A program made the position numbers and the translations under genes. Source: Candolleomyces eurysporus (lineage: Eukaryota > Basidiomycota > Agaricomycetes > Agaricales > Psathyrellaceae). From it: 28,926 nucleotides of DNA. The stretch covers positions 1 through 28,926 of the forward strand of contig JANBPK010001310.1 of NCBI GenBank assembly GCA_027579435.1, read 5' to 3'. The notes beneath the pieces are model-generated. The model was not told where the DNA came from and did no database searches. It saw only the letters and a program-made list of their open reading frames with translations. Shown here piece after piece: positions 11,103 through 22,395 of the stretch (positions are counted from its first letter, which is position 1; each line of letters opens with the position of its first letter).

Positions 11103-11858
11103 GGCACCTAGATGGTCTGTGTCATGATGCGCTGTTAACCAATGTGCTGAACAGCCCAGTAAACTTCAGCGACTCTCAATCCGCTTCGCGATCTTAGCTA
11201 AGAGACGGTATATACCTGGGAGCGGTAGTGGATTAAATTCTGGCACATTAGATAGGCCACGAGCACGGCAGGTGACCGCCATCGGGTCTCTTCCATATGG
11301 ATTATAGAAAAGAAAAGCGAACAACTTGATGAAACTGGTCCGTCCTACGTTTGACTCGATTGGAGAATGACACGCCAGGCCTAGCAGCGACTCGAGATCG
11401 AAGAGCACGAGCTGCTCAATCTTCCCTCTCTCATGCGAGATTTGCCAAGATAGTTGGGACCGGTTAAAATAGATTCGATTCAGTCAAAGTCGATTTATGT
11501 CACAAGTATTTATAACGAGTTGCGGGAAAAGGATGACGTTCACGAGAGAACCAAGCGCATAGCTTGTACGATCACATATCGTCTCATGAAAACGTAGAAG
11601 TTAGTTAACCCCCACTTGTAATTACTGCAATCTGGGTCCAAAACGTCCTCTCTTAAGTTAGAAGTCTCGGTGGCTCACCATTGCAAGTGCTCCAAGCGAT
11701 TTTCTCGAATATATCGTCATAATGAGGAGGAACTGAGAGGTTTGTATGTCCACTCTCTTGTTAACGAGCATTGAGTCGTGTATTTCGAGTTCTTAGTCTG
11801 TTCCGCAGGCTTATTTTGCTAAGGATGTGACGTACTTCTCTTACCCAACACTGAACAG

Positions 11859-11963
11859 TATCGACTCACACAATGTTAGTGCGTACATCTTTGCAAGTGA
11901 GCCCAGTCTAATTGACGCGCAATCTTGATTCAGATCTGCGACTATATTGACACGTTTGAGGAC
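11859..11963 (+). pseudogene. 5' remnant of a DUF6533 gene, cut inside exon 3
   Basis: After a GAACAG acceptor at 11858, a shortened exon 2 (about 16 nt instead of 20, before a GTTAGT donor) is visible. Exon 3 starts at 11934 with the codons for CDYIDTFED and is lost at 11963, where unrelated sequence begins. The intact genes keep 33 nt here; this one keeps 30. Confidence 0.65.
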
Positions 11964-12522
11964 AGGCCTCGAACCGTACTCGCAAGGCTACACGATGTCC
12001 ACGATGGAAGATACGAGCGCACTGAAACCCCTCAGCCCGGGGTGGAAATATTACATTAGCAAAAAGGTGACGAGAAGGGAAGGAGGGATACAGGGAGGCG
12101 AAACGAGACCGAAAAGGGATGACAAAGCACTCACATAAATATTAAATAAGACAAGCCTTCAACTTCCTCTCAGCATCTCCAAGCCACTTTGTTCTAGTAA
12201 CGGCTGTGAGACATACATGCCTTGAGCCTAATTCAAGCTCACGGGATGGGGACTGAGAAGAGGACGTACCACCGACATACGATGACTTGAAAGTCCACCT
12301 TCCCCGATTTCGGATAGTTTGGTACGAGCGGTACTGGTGGGATACCGAGAGCTGTGAGCAGAGAGAATAAACCAGCGCTCGAATCCAGAAATTAGCGAAA
12401 GAGAACGAAAAGAAGGAAACAAACATGTTTAGCTGTTTAAGCAATCCCAGGTAAACCTAGGCGCGAAGCATTATGGAACGACTTCTCCCACGGCTGTTTT
12501 CCAGTGGGAAAGGAGGGGTGAA
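11964..12522. other. No gene supported
   Basis: Sequence to the right of the breakpoint in the truncated exon. Frames on both strands up to about 100 codons (for example 12142-12444 minus) have no recognisable domain and no convincing splice pattern. Confidence 0.4.
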
Positions 12523-13017
12523 TCATCCGGACCCGCATGCCTCCCCAGCCCAACCGTGACGCCCATATTCTGCTTCACCAGTGTGATGATTGGTTTGGAG
12601 GGCAATGACTTGGAGGAGAGTGAGAATCGTGTCGGTGGTATCGGCTGTGGAGGGTTTTGAGTAGAAAAACGAGAGGTGAAAGGGAGATAACGCACCGTAA
12701 ACGTCCCATCTAACGCCTCCTTCATCTCCAGTCACGGGGAGCTGATAGTCTCCGGTATGAAGCAGTGGGGGAAGCGGACAGTTCCAATACCCTCCACCAG
12801 CTCGCTACGAGCCATCGGGAGAGAGCTTGGACAAGGCAAAGGCGAATACATAAGGAGTTTGAGCTTGAGGGTGGTGGGCGGAGCGGGTTCTAAGCAGGGA
12901 TAAGTAAGTGTGTCGATGAGGACGATGGAGGGGAAGATGGGAAAAGGATACGACAGGGAGGCCAGCTTCAATCTTTATATCTTTTGGGACATAAGTAATT
13001 CGCCGAGTCTCCGATGT
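12523..13017 (-). pseudogene. Decayed gene of unknown family
   Basis: Read on minus, one frame runs open from about 13017 to 12696, interrupted by a single TAG at 12805-12807. It then reaches a GTGCGT donor at 12695 and continues in phase after a CCACAG acceptor, with exon 12523-12644, ending at TGA. The translated text before the stop includes YVFAFALSKLSPDG. After it come GDEGGVRWDVY and, across the 51-nt intron, DTTDTILTLLQVIALQ. The composition and the preserved intron look like a real protein rather than chance. No start codon is found, and an in-frame stop is present. I do not recognise the family. It could be a fragment, or the stop could lie in an intron I failed to see. Confidence 0.4.
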
Positions 13018-16000
13018 AATCTATGGCCCTGGTGTGGGTGAAAAGACCAATCAAAATCAACCCTTCCACCGACGTTCTCATGAGCACTTTGTCCCTAAAC
13101 GCTCCGTCCTTCGCTCACGGATTGCCTCTGACACTGTGCTTTGCGATTTTGGGGTCCATCATGCTAGCAGCCGTTGCTTAGACTGTCAATTTCTCATCGA
13201 AGGAGAGAGGAAAGATGGAGGAACAGCTGAGGCCCACTTCGCTACTTGGACGCCATGCGGTTCTGCAAACCAACCCGTGCCCGAGGTGAGGCTTGGAGAA
13301 ATTGTAAGCCGTAGAGAAGCTAGAGCTTAGTGCTTACTATTTTTTTGGACTGGCTGTCCAGCAGTGTAATCTCCAGTTTGAACCACGCCCGAGTCAGAAC
13401 CAGAAAACGACAGAAAGATACATTGAAGGCTCTATCGTCGTGGTACTTCACTTGCGTCGTTCATAAGTTACATTGGCCTCCGTTCAAGCCGAGCAGACCT
13501 TTCCAACGCCTGCCTCACATCGTCGACCGATCTTCGGCATCCTCAATCTCAATACTCAGCCTGACAAGTCCGCCTCTATCTTCCTTAACAGGGTGCTCAG
13601 GGAGAGTCTCGACTCCGACAACGAGTCAGCGCGGGGATGGCAAGCCGCGTCGCAGCACTCCCAATGCTGAAGGATAGGACATCCTCTCCACTTGCCTCGC
13701 TACTCGCCAGCATGCTCTCGAAAACATTTCAATTAGGATTGCCAGCACGAGAGTATTTCTTCACCCAGCATTTGTGCCTTGCCGTACCATGCCGGACCGT
13801 TTGATGGGTTCCTTCAACTTCCGAGCTTGGATGGATTCCATTTTTCGCTGATCGCATTCCTTTCCAGAGACGCATTGACATCACCTACCAGGTCCAACTT
13901 CCGCCTCTGCATCCCTACTTACAAGCAGCGCTCTAGCTGGACCGACCTTTCCCTGACGAACAAGCAGGGATAGAGGCATGTCGGGCGGGGAGGTATAAGG
14001 ATGGGAAGTGTGGGGTCCTGGAACTGTGTGATCGGTGAGTTGTTCGTTCGTTCGCTGCTCTCCCCTTATATCCATTCAGCACCTTGATTGGATGAAGGAT
14101 AGATGGTTGATACGAACGACGATCCATGATTTGCTATATCTAGGAGCCGCCAGAAATCGAAACGAGTTACACGTAGAGGAACGCTCGAGACTCAGCAGCA
14201 ACTCTGACTCGCAGGGGCGCATTTGGCCGCTGTCTAATGCCGCTCATCCGTCCCGAATTCTTCATGGAGCGATGGGTACGCCGGGCAGCACCAGCCAACA
14301 GAAGATCATACGGGGTGGACGAAGACTGATACGTTGCCCGCCTCAACTACGCGAGTGCGACTACAAGTTCGAATGCGACCGCCAGAGGGAGGTCTTCGAA
14401 TGTGGTGAGTGGCAGATTACTCGCTTAGTTGGCGATGAGGGAACTGTTTTGTTGGCATAACTTTCCTGAACAGACCCATGTTTGGACGGTCATGCATGCG
14501 AGTGAGGAGCCAAGCGCAGCGCCGAGTTCGTCCTCGTCGTCCAAGAGGGAGAAGGATCAACAACAAGGGACGTCTACGTCGAATTTCGGGAGTCCTGCAG
14601 GGAGTAGCAGTGCTCTTTATCGAAGGGTGCGTCTGCTACGACTACTTCGCTACCACCGCCAATAACGGAAACGATTCCAACAAAATGCAAATTAATAACG
14701 AAATGAGCGGGAAAAGTGACGTTGAAGACGATTTAGAGGGTTGAGGGTCGATTGTCATATCTGCCAACGCTACTCTGTCTTTCGAGTGCCCTGGCCATAG
14801 TGGTGGAGCGGCGGCTGAAGTGGAGGAAGAGGACGATCTGGACGATTTGATTGATGGAGACGAGTCAGATAATGTGAATGTGAGGGCTGAGACTTCTGAG
14901 AGTTGATGCTGCTGAGGAGTCAACAAGCGAGTGAGTGGGCTGGCGAGGTGGAGAGGTGGGGACGCTGCCGTATGAGTACCGTTGATCAACTGAGTGTCTT
15001 GGACGTATAGCCATGCATGCTTACCTACTTCTTTCTTGATGGAGACTTGGCCCTGTTTATTGCTTCATCGTTCGTACATGCTTCCCGCGTATCTNGCCTC
15101 CTACGTCCATCGCTTTGCTTCATTCTCTTGTAGATACTCACTTACTTGCAGGCTTCTTTTTTTCTTTCTTGTCTGCTGTCTCCTCCCGTTCGATTGTGGA
15201 CGTCTCCTTTTGCGTTTGGCTTCCTTTTTGATGTGGTCTCTCTCTCTTTCTCACTTTTCATGTCATTGCTGAGGAAATTATTGAAGTATATTTGTCATAA
15301 CAATCTATTTGGAGTCCTATAGCTTTAGTGGTACCATGATGGACCTGCTTGCCTCCCCCGCTTTCTATCCGAAAGACAAACACCATAGGATGCTTGAGTT
15401 TGGCTTACAAAAGCGTGCTCGATGAGGTAGAGGGAGGACACGGCAGGCCTCAAAAATTGCAAAGGGTGCCGATAATAGATAACGACACCAAAGGTGGCGA
15501 CGAGGAAGGAAGATTGAATGATAAGCGCCCGTGATCCAGACGACCACGGACACCAGGCCGCCGGCCCTTTTTTCTCAAAGTACACTCAAAGTCCTCTTCC
15601 CTCCCATTGTGATAATCACTGAAACAGAATCAATCAGAGTGCTGCGGTAAACCGTCAGACTGGTCTATAAGAAGCGCAAGTAGTCGCTCGCGCCATTTTA
15701 TATGCTATTTAGACCGGCGCTTGGGATGGAAGAGAGGATCTCCATTGAAGAGGAGCAGAATGCTACTCATTGCGATTATAACCTCCTATTCTCCCACCAT
15801 CATAGCTTCGCTGTTGGGTTGTGTGGTCGCAGAAACATACTGTAATGGGAGATCGCACGAAGCTCACATCTTGCGCTAAAATAGTATACATCTCCTTTAT
15901 GTTGGCTCTTGTACTACGTGCCTGCGAGTCGTCTAAGCCAAACACCACAACTAACGTACATGACTTGTTTCATGGCCCTTTGACTGAATCTTCTTCAGAC

Positions 16001-17302
16001 TCCCTGTCTAGGGCTCTATGACCTACCCCCACTTAATCAGCGGGACTTTGATTGGCATCGATGGTACAAACATAGATCTTCTAAGAAGCTTGAAAAATCA
16101 GGGTTAACGGGCTTCGAGGGGGAAAAGTAAGTAGAATGATGTAAGACTCGAACGTGAACGTTTGTTATTTTTCAAGTCACAGAATTGATAAGGGGATCTA
16201 TGATAAGAGTGAAGGTGTACCGCGTAGCAACTGCGCTGGCGCCGTAGGGTGTTGGGTAAGGCATGAGAATGCGGGCATACTTTGTCAGGATGGTATTGGA
16301 GGGGTAGAGTCGGAGGTAGGTAGCTCGGTAAGTAGTTTTGGCTTTATGTACGGATTGGGAGAGGGTTGATCAACCCTTTGTCATTCCGTGTCTCGGGATA
16401 GGGGATTATCCTATGATGACGAGTTTCGTTTGTTGAGCTCCATTCATTCGTTTTTGATTGATTCTATCCCTTTCGTTTCACCTTTTACCGATTTGATGCA
16501 TTGTTGTGAACCCTGACGCCGATTAATCTTACTGAGTCCCTCTCAGTAAACACACTAGCCGTACTCACTACCAGCGGATCCATGTCAATTGTTAAGACTT
16601 CTGAAGATTCACCACTCGGTCTTTGCAGCGCCTGACCCCTCGCCGTCCACTGTGTTGCTGGCTAATTTCAGCTCCATTGCTAAACCGATAGCCATAAACA
16701 ACTGGTCTCGGCCTCCTAATTCGCCGGCGATGGACCCATCAAAAACACATAGAACCTGGAGGAGGCACAATCTGTCGGAGCAAGCTCATTGCTTCTAGGT
16801 TGAATTTCATCTTCTATAAGGTTCCGATTCTCGGCCTGAGGTTCCCTTACGCTCGGAGATCCCAACTTCAAGAATGAGTGCGCTCACTCTTCTTTTGAAC
16901 GAGCAACAAGGAGCCGGGAGAACTTGGTACTTAAAAATTGATATCTGTAGCTTTAGAGTCTATTAGAAGAATAACCGTTGACCGCACAGAAACTGGAGTT
17001 GATGCACAGCCAAGCACGAGCACCTCGGCCATCTTGCTCCCACGGAGCGTTTGACGAAGCGATAGGATCGGTTAGACCATCTATTCAATTGAGTCGAGGT
17101 ACCAACTTTCCAAATTTCCTGACCCACGAGAGAAGTATGATGGTCATTCAACGAATCAGGAAGATATGTATTCCAACCAAATAGAAGTCTTCACACCAGC
17201 GCTCAGTATCGGGCGCTTAAATTCTCGTGCCTATACTTAAACTGTGGGACCAGGAAGAGGGGACCGTCCTCCGCTTAAGCTGACCCATCCTCCCTTTACA
17301 CT
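13018..17302. other. 4.3-kb stretch without a supportable gene
   Basis: I examined all six frames. The best candidates are weak. One is a frame at 13473-13670 whose first codon is TTG. Another starts at the ATG at 14272 and could splice from a GTGAGT donor at about 14405 to an acceptor near 14473, giving a short cysteine-containing peptide. A third is a Ser-rich minus frame at 14642-14989. None shows a known domain. A GTTC tetranucleotide run lies at about 14041-14053. A pyrimidine-rich stretch runs through about 15120-15260. Part of this region must contain the promoter of the gene at 17303. Confidence 0.4.
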
Positions 17303-18857
17303 ATGTCAGACGCTGCGAGTGATTCCCTTCGAAATGCTGTTCTCATGATCCAGAACTATGCCGTACGTATCTCAGGCGTCGAGTTTCGTCTCACTGTTTG
17401 CTCACAGATCATGAGCTCTTAGTTGATGTCGTGTTTGTGCTTTTAGCTACCCAAAATATCTAGCTCACCGCTCTTTACAATACTCAACAGCATCGATGTA
17501 CACAATCTATGTGAGTTCTATGTAACCCTCGGAATAGATTCGGCTGATTTCGAGGAAATAGGCTTGCGACTACGTCGCAACATTAGAGGGCGAAGTAATG
17601 TGCCATGTCTATGTATTCCTTGATTGTTATGTTAACTCTGGCATATAGGTCGAGTACATATGGGCAGATAAGTGGCGATTGTCAAAAGTCCTGTTCTTAC
17701 TGGGGAGATATGGATTCCTGGCCCTGATACTCCTCGACGCCATCCTCACATTCCCTGCCAAAAATAGCATCTCCGACAATGTGAGAGAGATCTTGAATCT
17801 AGTAGCTGGTACCACCAACTGATAAGAATAGACATGTGCCGGTATCTTCATTGCATGGAACGGTCAGTAACAACGCACGAGGTGCCAAGGAATGGAACGA
17901 TGACTCCTTCATCAGTGTTAGGGGTTGTTGTGATGTATTCTGCCACAGGTGACGAGTGCCAAGTACTGCGCTTGAAAGTAGACTTACCCGAATACTAGGG
18001 ACTATGGTTATGTGCCTCTATGCGATTTTGGGAGCCCGACAAGCCTACCTATACTTCTTTGGGGCAGTCTACTCTGTGCGTATCTGCACGCAAAGTGCTG
18101 GTATAGATCGACCCGCTATTTCATTGACACACTTCTCGTTATTAGGCTTTTCTTGTCACCTCTATCGTTCTTATGAGTCATTATGTTCACTTCTCAAGTT
18201 GTAAGTACTCCGGTTGATTTTGAATGTTTTCACTGTTCAAAGCACAACCCGTTCAAAATCTCTGTTTTCGATACAGATCACGGGACATCGTTCTCCAAAT
18301 TCGGATATCTGTGTCAGACGATACCTCACAAGCCAGTGCTCAGGGGAGTCGCCACATGGGCAGTATTTGCGAGGGAAGCAGGTCAGTAGTTTGTGGCCCG
18401 TACCCAGCACTCCCCGTAGAGATGACCTTAACTTGAAATCCCAGCCGTCTCTTTGCTCGCCGCAATTGCCATCTATACACAACTTCGAGGAGGATCGGGA
18501 GGTTTCGCAAGGATTGTGTATCGTGACGGAGGGGTATATTATTTAAGTGTATCTGGTCAGTGATTACATATCTGTAACCCATTTCCATCGTTGACCGGCT
18601 GCTCTTATCATCGTTGGACAGTCTTCGGTCTATTAGCCGCATTGGTGGGGACCCAGATTGTTTCTGTAAACAAATACGCTTCCTATGTCATGGAATGGGG
18701 ATCGATAATCCTTCGTCCACTCCTCTCCAATAGACTTCTAATCAACATACGAAAAGAAGCAACTATGGGGAACAGAAAGCGGGCAAAGGATATCTCTCTG
18801 ATTACATTTGCTGCCTCCACCGCCAATTCATCTTCCGAGATTGGTGGAAGCGCATAG
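17303..18857 (+). CDS. DUF6533-type multi-pass membrane protein (paralogue D)
   Basis: Ten exons: 17303-17366, 17491-17510, 17562-17594, 17649-17780, 17832-17862, 17999-18075, 18146-18200, 18277-18381, 18445-18555, 18622-18857; 287 residues, no stop. Residues 29-39 hold ACDYVATLEGE. Residues 40-83 hold WADKWRLSKVLFLLGRY and a long hydrophobic helix. A second helix carries MVMCLYAILGARQAY. The C-terminal half has YTQLRGGSGGFARIVY and LRPLLSNRLLINIRKEA. It is closest to the usual DUF6533 pattern of the three genes here. Unlike the other two, it lies outside the inverted repeat, alone and about 5.3 kb beyond the truncated copy. I infer a membrane protein of receptor-like topology with no known ligand or partner. 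Confidence 0.88.
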
Positions 18858-19269
18858 TGGAGAGCATGGGATTGGGAGTGCTCGACTCGGGGCGGTGGTC
18901 ATAGTTGAAACTGAATGCAAGGCGGCGTTCATGAGGGAGGACAGTAACGGAGTCAAGAGGAGCAGGGGAACTGATGCATGAAATTGCCTAATAGCTCTCT
19001 GCAAAGTTCGAGTACTTGGGATTCAAATAGATGACACTCGAGCTTTCCAAGGCATCACCTTGATGACTTTAGTGAATACTACACAATGCGTAAGGCTTGT
19101 CCCTGCAATTGAAGTTATGGCCACGGAGGTGGTTCAAGATGCACGGTTGACAGAGTGGCCTCTCGGCAACTTCTTGTCACGTCGATCTTTCACCTCCAAT
19201 CTAAGCTTCTTGATAATGAGGCCTCAAATATAACTTTTCAAAGTTGCGTCTTGACGCCACCGGTCTCCC
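18858..19269. other. Intergenic, no gene seen
   Basis: Downstream flank of paralogue D. No open frame with recognisable content on either strand. Confidence 0.5.
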
Positions 19270-19440
19270 TCCCAAGGAACAATACGGTTCACCTACCTGA
19301 GCAAGGATGGCAAGAGGTTGGATGACACCCAGCGTCCCTCCCTATCCACTCGCTACTGTATTTGCAAAAAAAACGACTTAGACTCATTCTTTAGGCTGGA
19401 CGTCTTTGCAGTTTGAAATGGCAGCCTGAGGAACTTATTC
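19270..19440 (-). pseudogene. Exon remnant related to sequence 5' of the F-box gene
   Basis: Aligns in the same orientation with 22415-22580 at moderate identity. Both encode, on minus, an IQPLAIL word followed by Q and a GT donor (GTAGGT here, GTGAGG at 22430). Both have an ACAG acceptor about 60 nt upstream. This copy has an in-frame stop soon after the acceptor, so it is broken. On the minus strand it lies downstream of the F-box gene, as expected for what is left of a second, tandem copy. Confidence 0.5.
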
Positions 19441-19654
19441 AATTTGTTACTTATGGTCACCATTTAAGGTAAGAGCCCGGAGAGCGGCTGCCGGATCTGA
19501 AGAGCGAGCGAAGCGTGAATTATCGGTGCCCATGCCGAGCGACAGAGCTAGCTCATAGTGGACCCGGGGGCTGAATTCTGCTGGTAATAAATTAACGTTA
19601 GAAGTAAGACATCCATGTGTTCTAGTGAGGTTGTTGGAAGACAGGAATATATCG

Positions 19655-22332
19655 TCAATAAGCTGAGATGATTTCCCAATCCCGACCCTCAACCCCTTCG
19701 CCGATATCATGGCTACAAGCGGGAAGGACAGGGTCAGCAAAGAGCAGATGTAGCAAGTTGAGGAGGTACAGAGGACTTACACTTCCGAAAGGTGTGCGCC
19801 AATTGCTTCGCTCGGAGTGATGGACTCGGCTCCATCGTTGTCGTTTACGCTGTCCAGGCAGAGGATACACCTGGCGTACAGAGTATCAACTTGATACCAT
19901 ACTGGCTTCCGCTGTCCGTTCTGGTACGAAAGTTGGGGGAAGTGAACAATGTGCTCAGTACAGGGGTGGGGTATTGGTTGCCGTGAAGGCGGTTGAAGCG
20001 TGATGTCGTGTCTGCGTAATCCAGTTCAACTGTAGTTCTAACCACATCGACGTGTAGAGTTATGTACCGTTCTTTAAGGTGTTCCATAACTCCTAAATAA
20101 CTTTTTGGGCTATCAAAATGCTCGGTGCAGTGGGCGCACCCCCAAATTGGCTCTATAAACCGCGGCCACCCGCTTTCGAGAGAGTGCACAAACCGTGTTT
20201 CACCGGGTGTTAAACGGAGCCACTGGGGAGGTGATGCAGGCGATGTACACCTTCCCGGGAGTCCGGTCACAGCGTGTGAAACCTAATACAAGCTGGTTGG
20301 TCAAATGGTACGCAAGCGTGGACCGAACAAACTCACGCATTCTCTCCATGTCAACGCCTTCTTGCAGAGGCGTCCTCCCTTGAGCATTCTGGGTTCATCA
20401 TTGGCGCAACAAAAACGTGCATTGGTGCAATCCAAATCTTGGGGAGTAGTCACCCAAGGGTCGAGTTTCAAGCACTTTAAGATGGCCTTCACTGCTAGCT
20501 GCCCTATGTCTGACCACTGGACGTCCCACGCAGCACCACAAACGGACCAATGCGACAAGATGGCATCCCACCCACAGCAGGGAGTCCGGTGTGAGGTACA
20601 CGGGCAGCGGTAGGAGAAAACGGACGTTGCGAGGTTAAGCATGCCATCGTGGAATGCTGGAACAAACCCATCCGTGCGTTTTAGTTCAAATGAGTACGGA
20701 ACTAGGGACAGAATTTTCTGTCGAAACTTCCGCCGCCAGTTCACCACGGCGGACGGTAACTCGTCAGCAATGACCGACTCCATATCCGTCAAACTGCAAA
20801 GCTTGGATCGCGGGTCCCCGGAGGAAGGTCCGTGAAACAGATTTCTGGAAAGTGGGCTCGAGCTGAACAGAAGGGAGTGGTACAGGTGGGAGTGGTCTGG
20901 GAAGTTGTTCCATTGGGACGCTGGATGAGAACCTTTGTAGCGTTTGTAAATGTTGACGAAGAACTCTCGCCGCTCTTTCTGAATTCGCGTAGCTCGTAGT
21001 TCGCACATACTAGGAGCGATAGCTGCAAGGTTATACCGAAGATCTGAAGACATGAAGTTGGAGTTTACATTGACACACACGATCATAGAACAGCCCTCAA
21101 GNAAAAAACTGCTCACCCCGTCGCTTCGATAACCCGTGCATGACCCTGTTATAAAAGTATTTCCCTACTTTGAGGGCCGAATCTTCCAGATCGGATTTTT
21201 CAAACCCAAGCCTTAGAAAATACCTCTCGTACCTTGCACAACGGCTATGAGACCTTGACAGGCAGGTAAACGATCGTAACGTCTTACCTCTTCTCGTACC
21301 AGTTTCTTTCAAAACTACGCACCTCCTCAACGACATGGAGCACCCATGCCCGACATTTGCGGGCAAACTGTACCTACGGTGAGTCTATGGATCTGGGGAG
21401 TGATTGTGCAACCATACCTCGGTCACAGTCGACACCGCTTCATGTTGAGTAGAGATAATGTCCAAATCACTGGCAATGTTTTCATTCTCATGTTTCGCTC
21501 CCCCGGCTGCTCCACGGAGGAGGCGAATGGCTTTGACGACTTCATCTTTCAGGTAGTCGTTCTCCAAGGAATCGGCAACTGTACGGATTAGATTCACCGC
21601 TAAGAGGTTGGGTAAGTCGAATGTGGTAGTCGAAAGGCTCGGGAGCTTGTCCTCACAAACACAAAATGATTCTCTGCATAGCTGGAACACTTGCGATTCC
21701 CAAGACATGACACTGGAATTGTCTGAAGCATCGTCTGGAGGGAGCAGATCTTCGAATTCAATAATGCTGCAAACCTCGTCCATCGTAATCATGGTGGACC
21801 TCCGCTTAGAGGCGAGGTTAGACCAACAAAGGTTATAAAGAAAGAGCATTTACTCACGCATGCTTGACAGAGCTTTTGAATAAATGAGAAGTCAAGTTCC
21901 GCCCAGTCCCCTCCACATTTCTAACCACCGGGAGTGACTGAGCATCATTATATCGCCAAGCCTGTGCATAAACTCACCTCACAAATGGTAGGTCCAAACA
22001 GAAACGCTGCCCAGGAAGCTGGCCGCGACCCGAGCTTAAGGGGAGGAGAAGGGACGTCGTCTTCGTGCCTCTCAAAGCCCAACTCCCAGATAGAACTCGA
22101 CGCGGGGCTCAGCAACACGTGCCGGAGCCATCTCGAAGACATCGAGAGGTGATAGAGATCCAGAGGGTGCAGATATGCAAAAGTCTAGGGAGATAAACCG
22201 ATTTTGCAATAGCAGAGCAAGAATACGCCGATAACGATAAGAACTTACCTCGAGAACTATTTCCAAAGGTAACTCTAGGAACGCGAACAGGTTGTTCTTC
22301 CTCGACAATTTCGTGCCCTGTCGCTCATCGGA
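19655..22332 (-). CDS. F-box protein with cysteine/histidine zinc clusters
   Basis: Exons in transcription order: 22332-22249 (5' limit uncertain), 22184-21978, 21920-21858, 21804-21418, 21373-21288, 21244-21117, 21022-20337, 20282-19962, 19920-19781, 19712-19655; about 719 residues, stop at 19655. The F-box is split by the first intron: LELPLEIVLE, then TFAYLHPLDLYHLS. A C-x2-C-x15-C-x2-C cluster follows across the next junction (TICEKCGG to KLCQAC). Then come a charged helical region, a cysteine-rich middle near a DLDC...FCC word, a WGCAHC finger-like motif and a terminal C-x2-C-x21-H-x4-H motif. This layout is typical of large Agaricomycete F-box families. F-box proteins link targets to SCF ubiquitin ligase through Skp1; the target here is unknown. 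Several introns are very short (41-43 nt). No ATG could be assigned with confidence. Confidence 0.78.
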
Positions 22333-22395
22333 CTGGAGTCTGAGCTTTCTGAGAACAATTCCTCGAAGATAGTTTCCTAGAAAGGATTCCTTGGG

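Larger units (their letters stand above)
10972..11963 (+). repeat. Direct repeat, copy 2
   Basis: Same-orientation copy of 5747-6489. It is longer because of two extra stretches, at about 11453-11527 and 11597-11755, which lack counterparts in copy 1. The match ends abruptly after the exon-3 word at 11963, so the right breakpoint falls inside a coding exon. Confidence 0.85.

Noticed and set aside
12471..12725. Minus frame starting near 12725 as a complete small gene
   Set aside because: The alternative frame with a canonical intron links both sides of the region in phase and reads more like a protein; this frame crosses that intron.
19447..19740. Separate minus-strand gene of 97 codons
   Set aside because: Its first part overlaps the last intron and last exon of the F-box gene in another frame, and the rest is its 3' flank.
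21254..21287. 34-nt intron in the F-box gene ending at CAAG (21254)
   Set aside because: It is too short for normal splicing; the next acceptor (CATAG, ending at 21245) keeps the same phase and gives a 43-nt intron.
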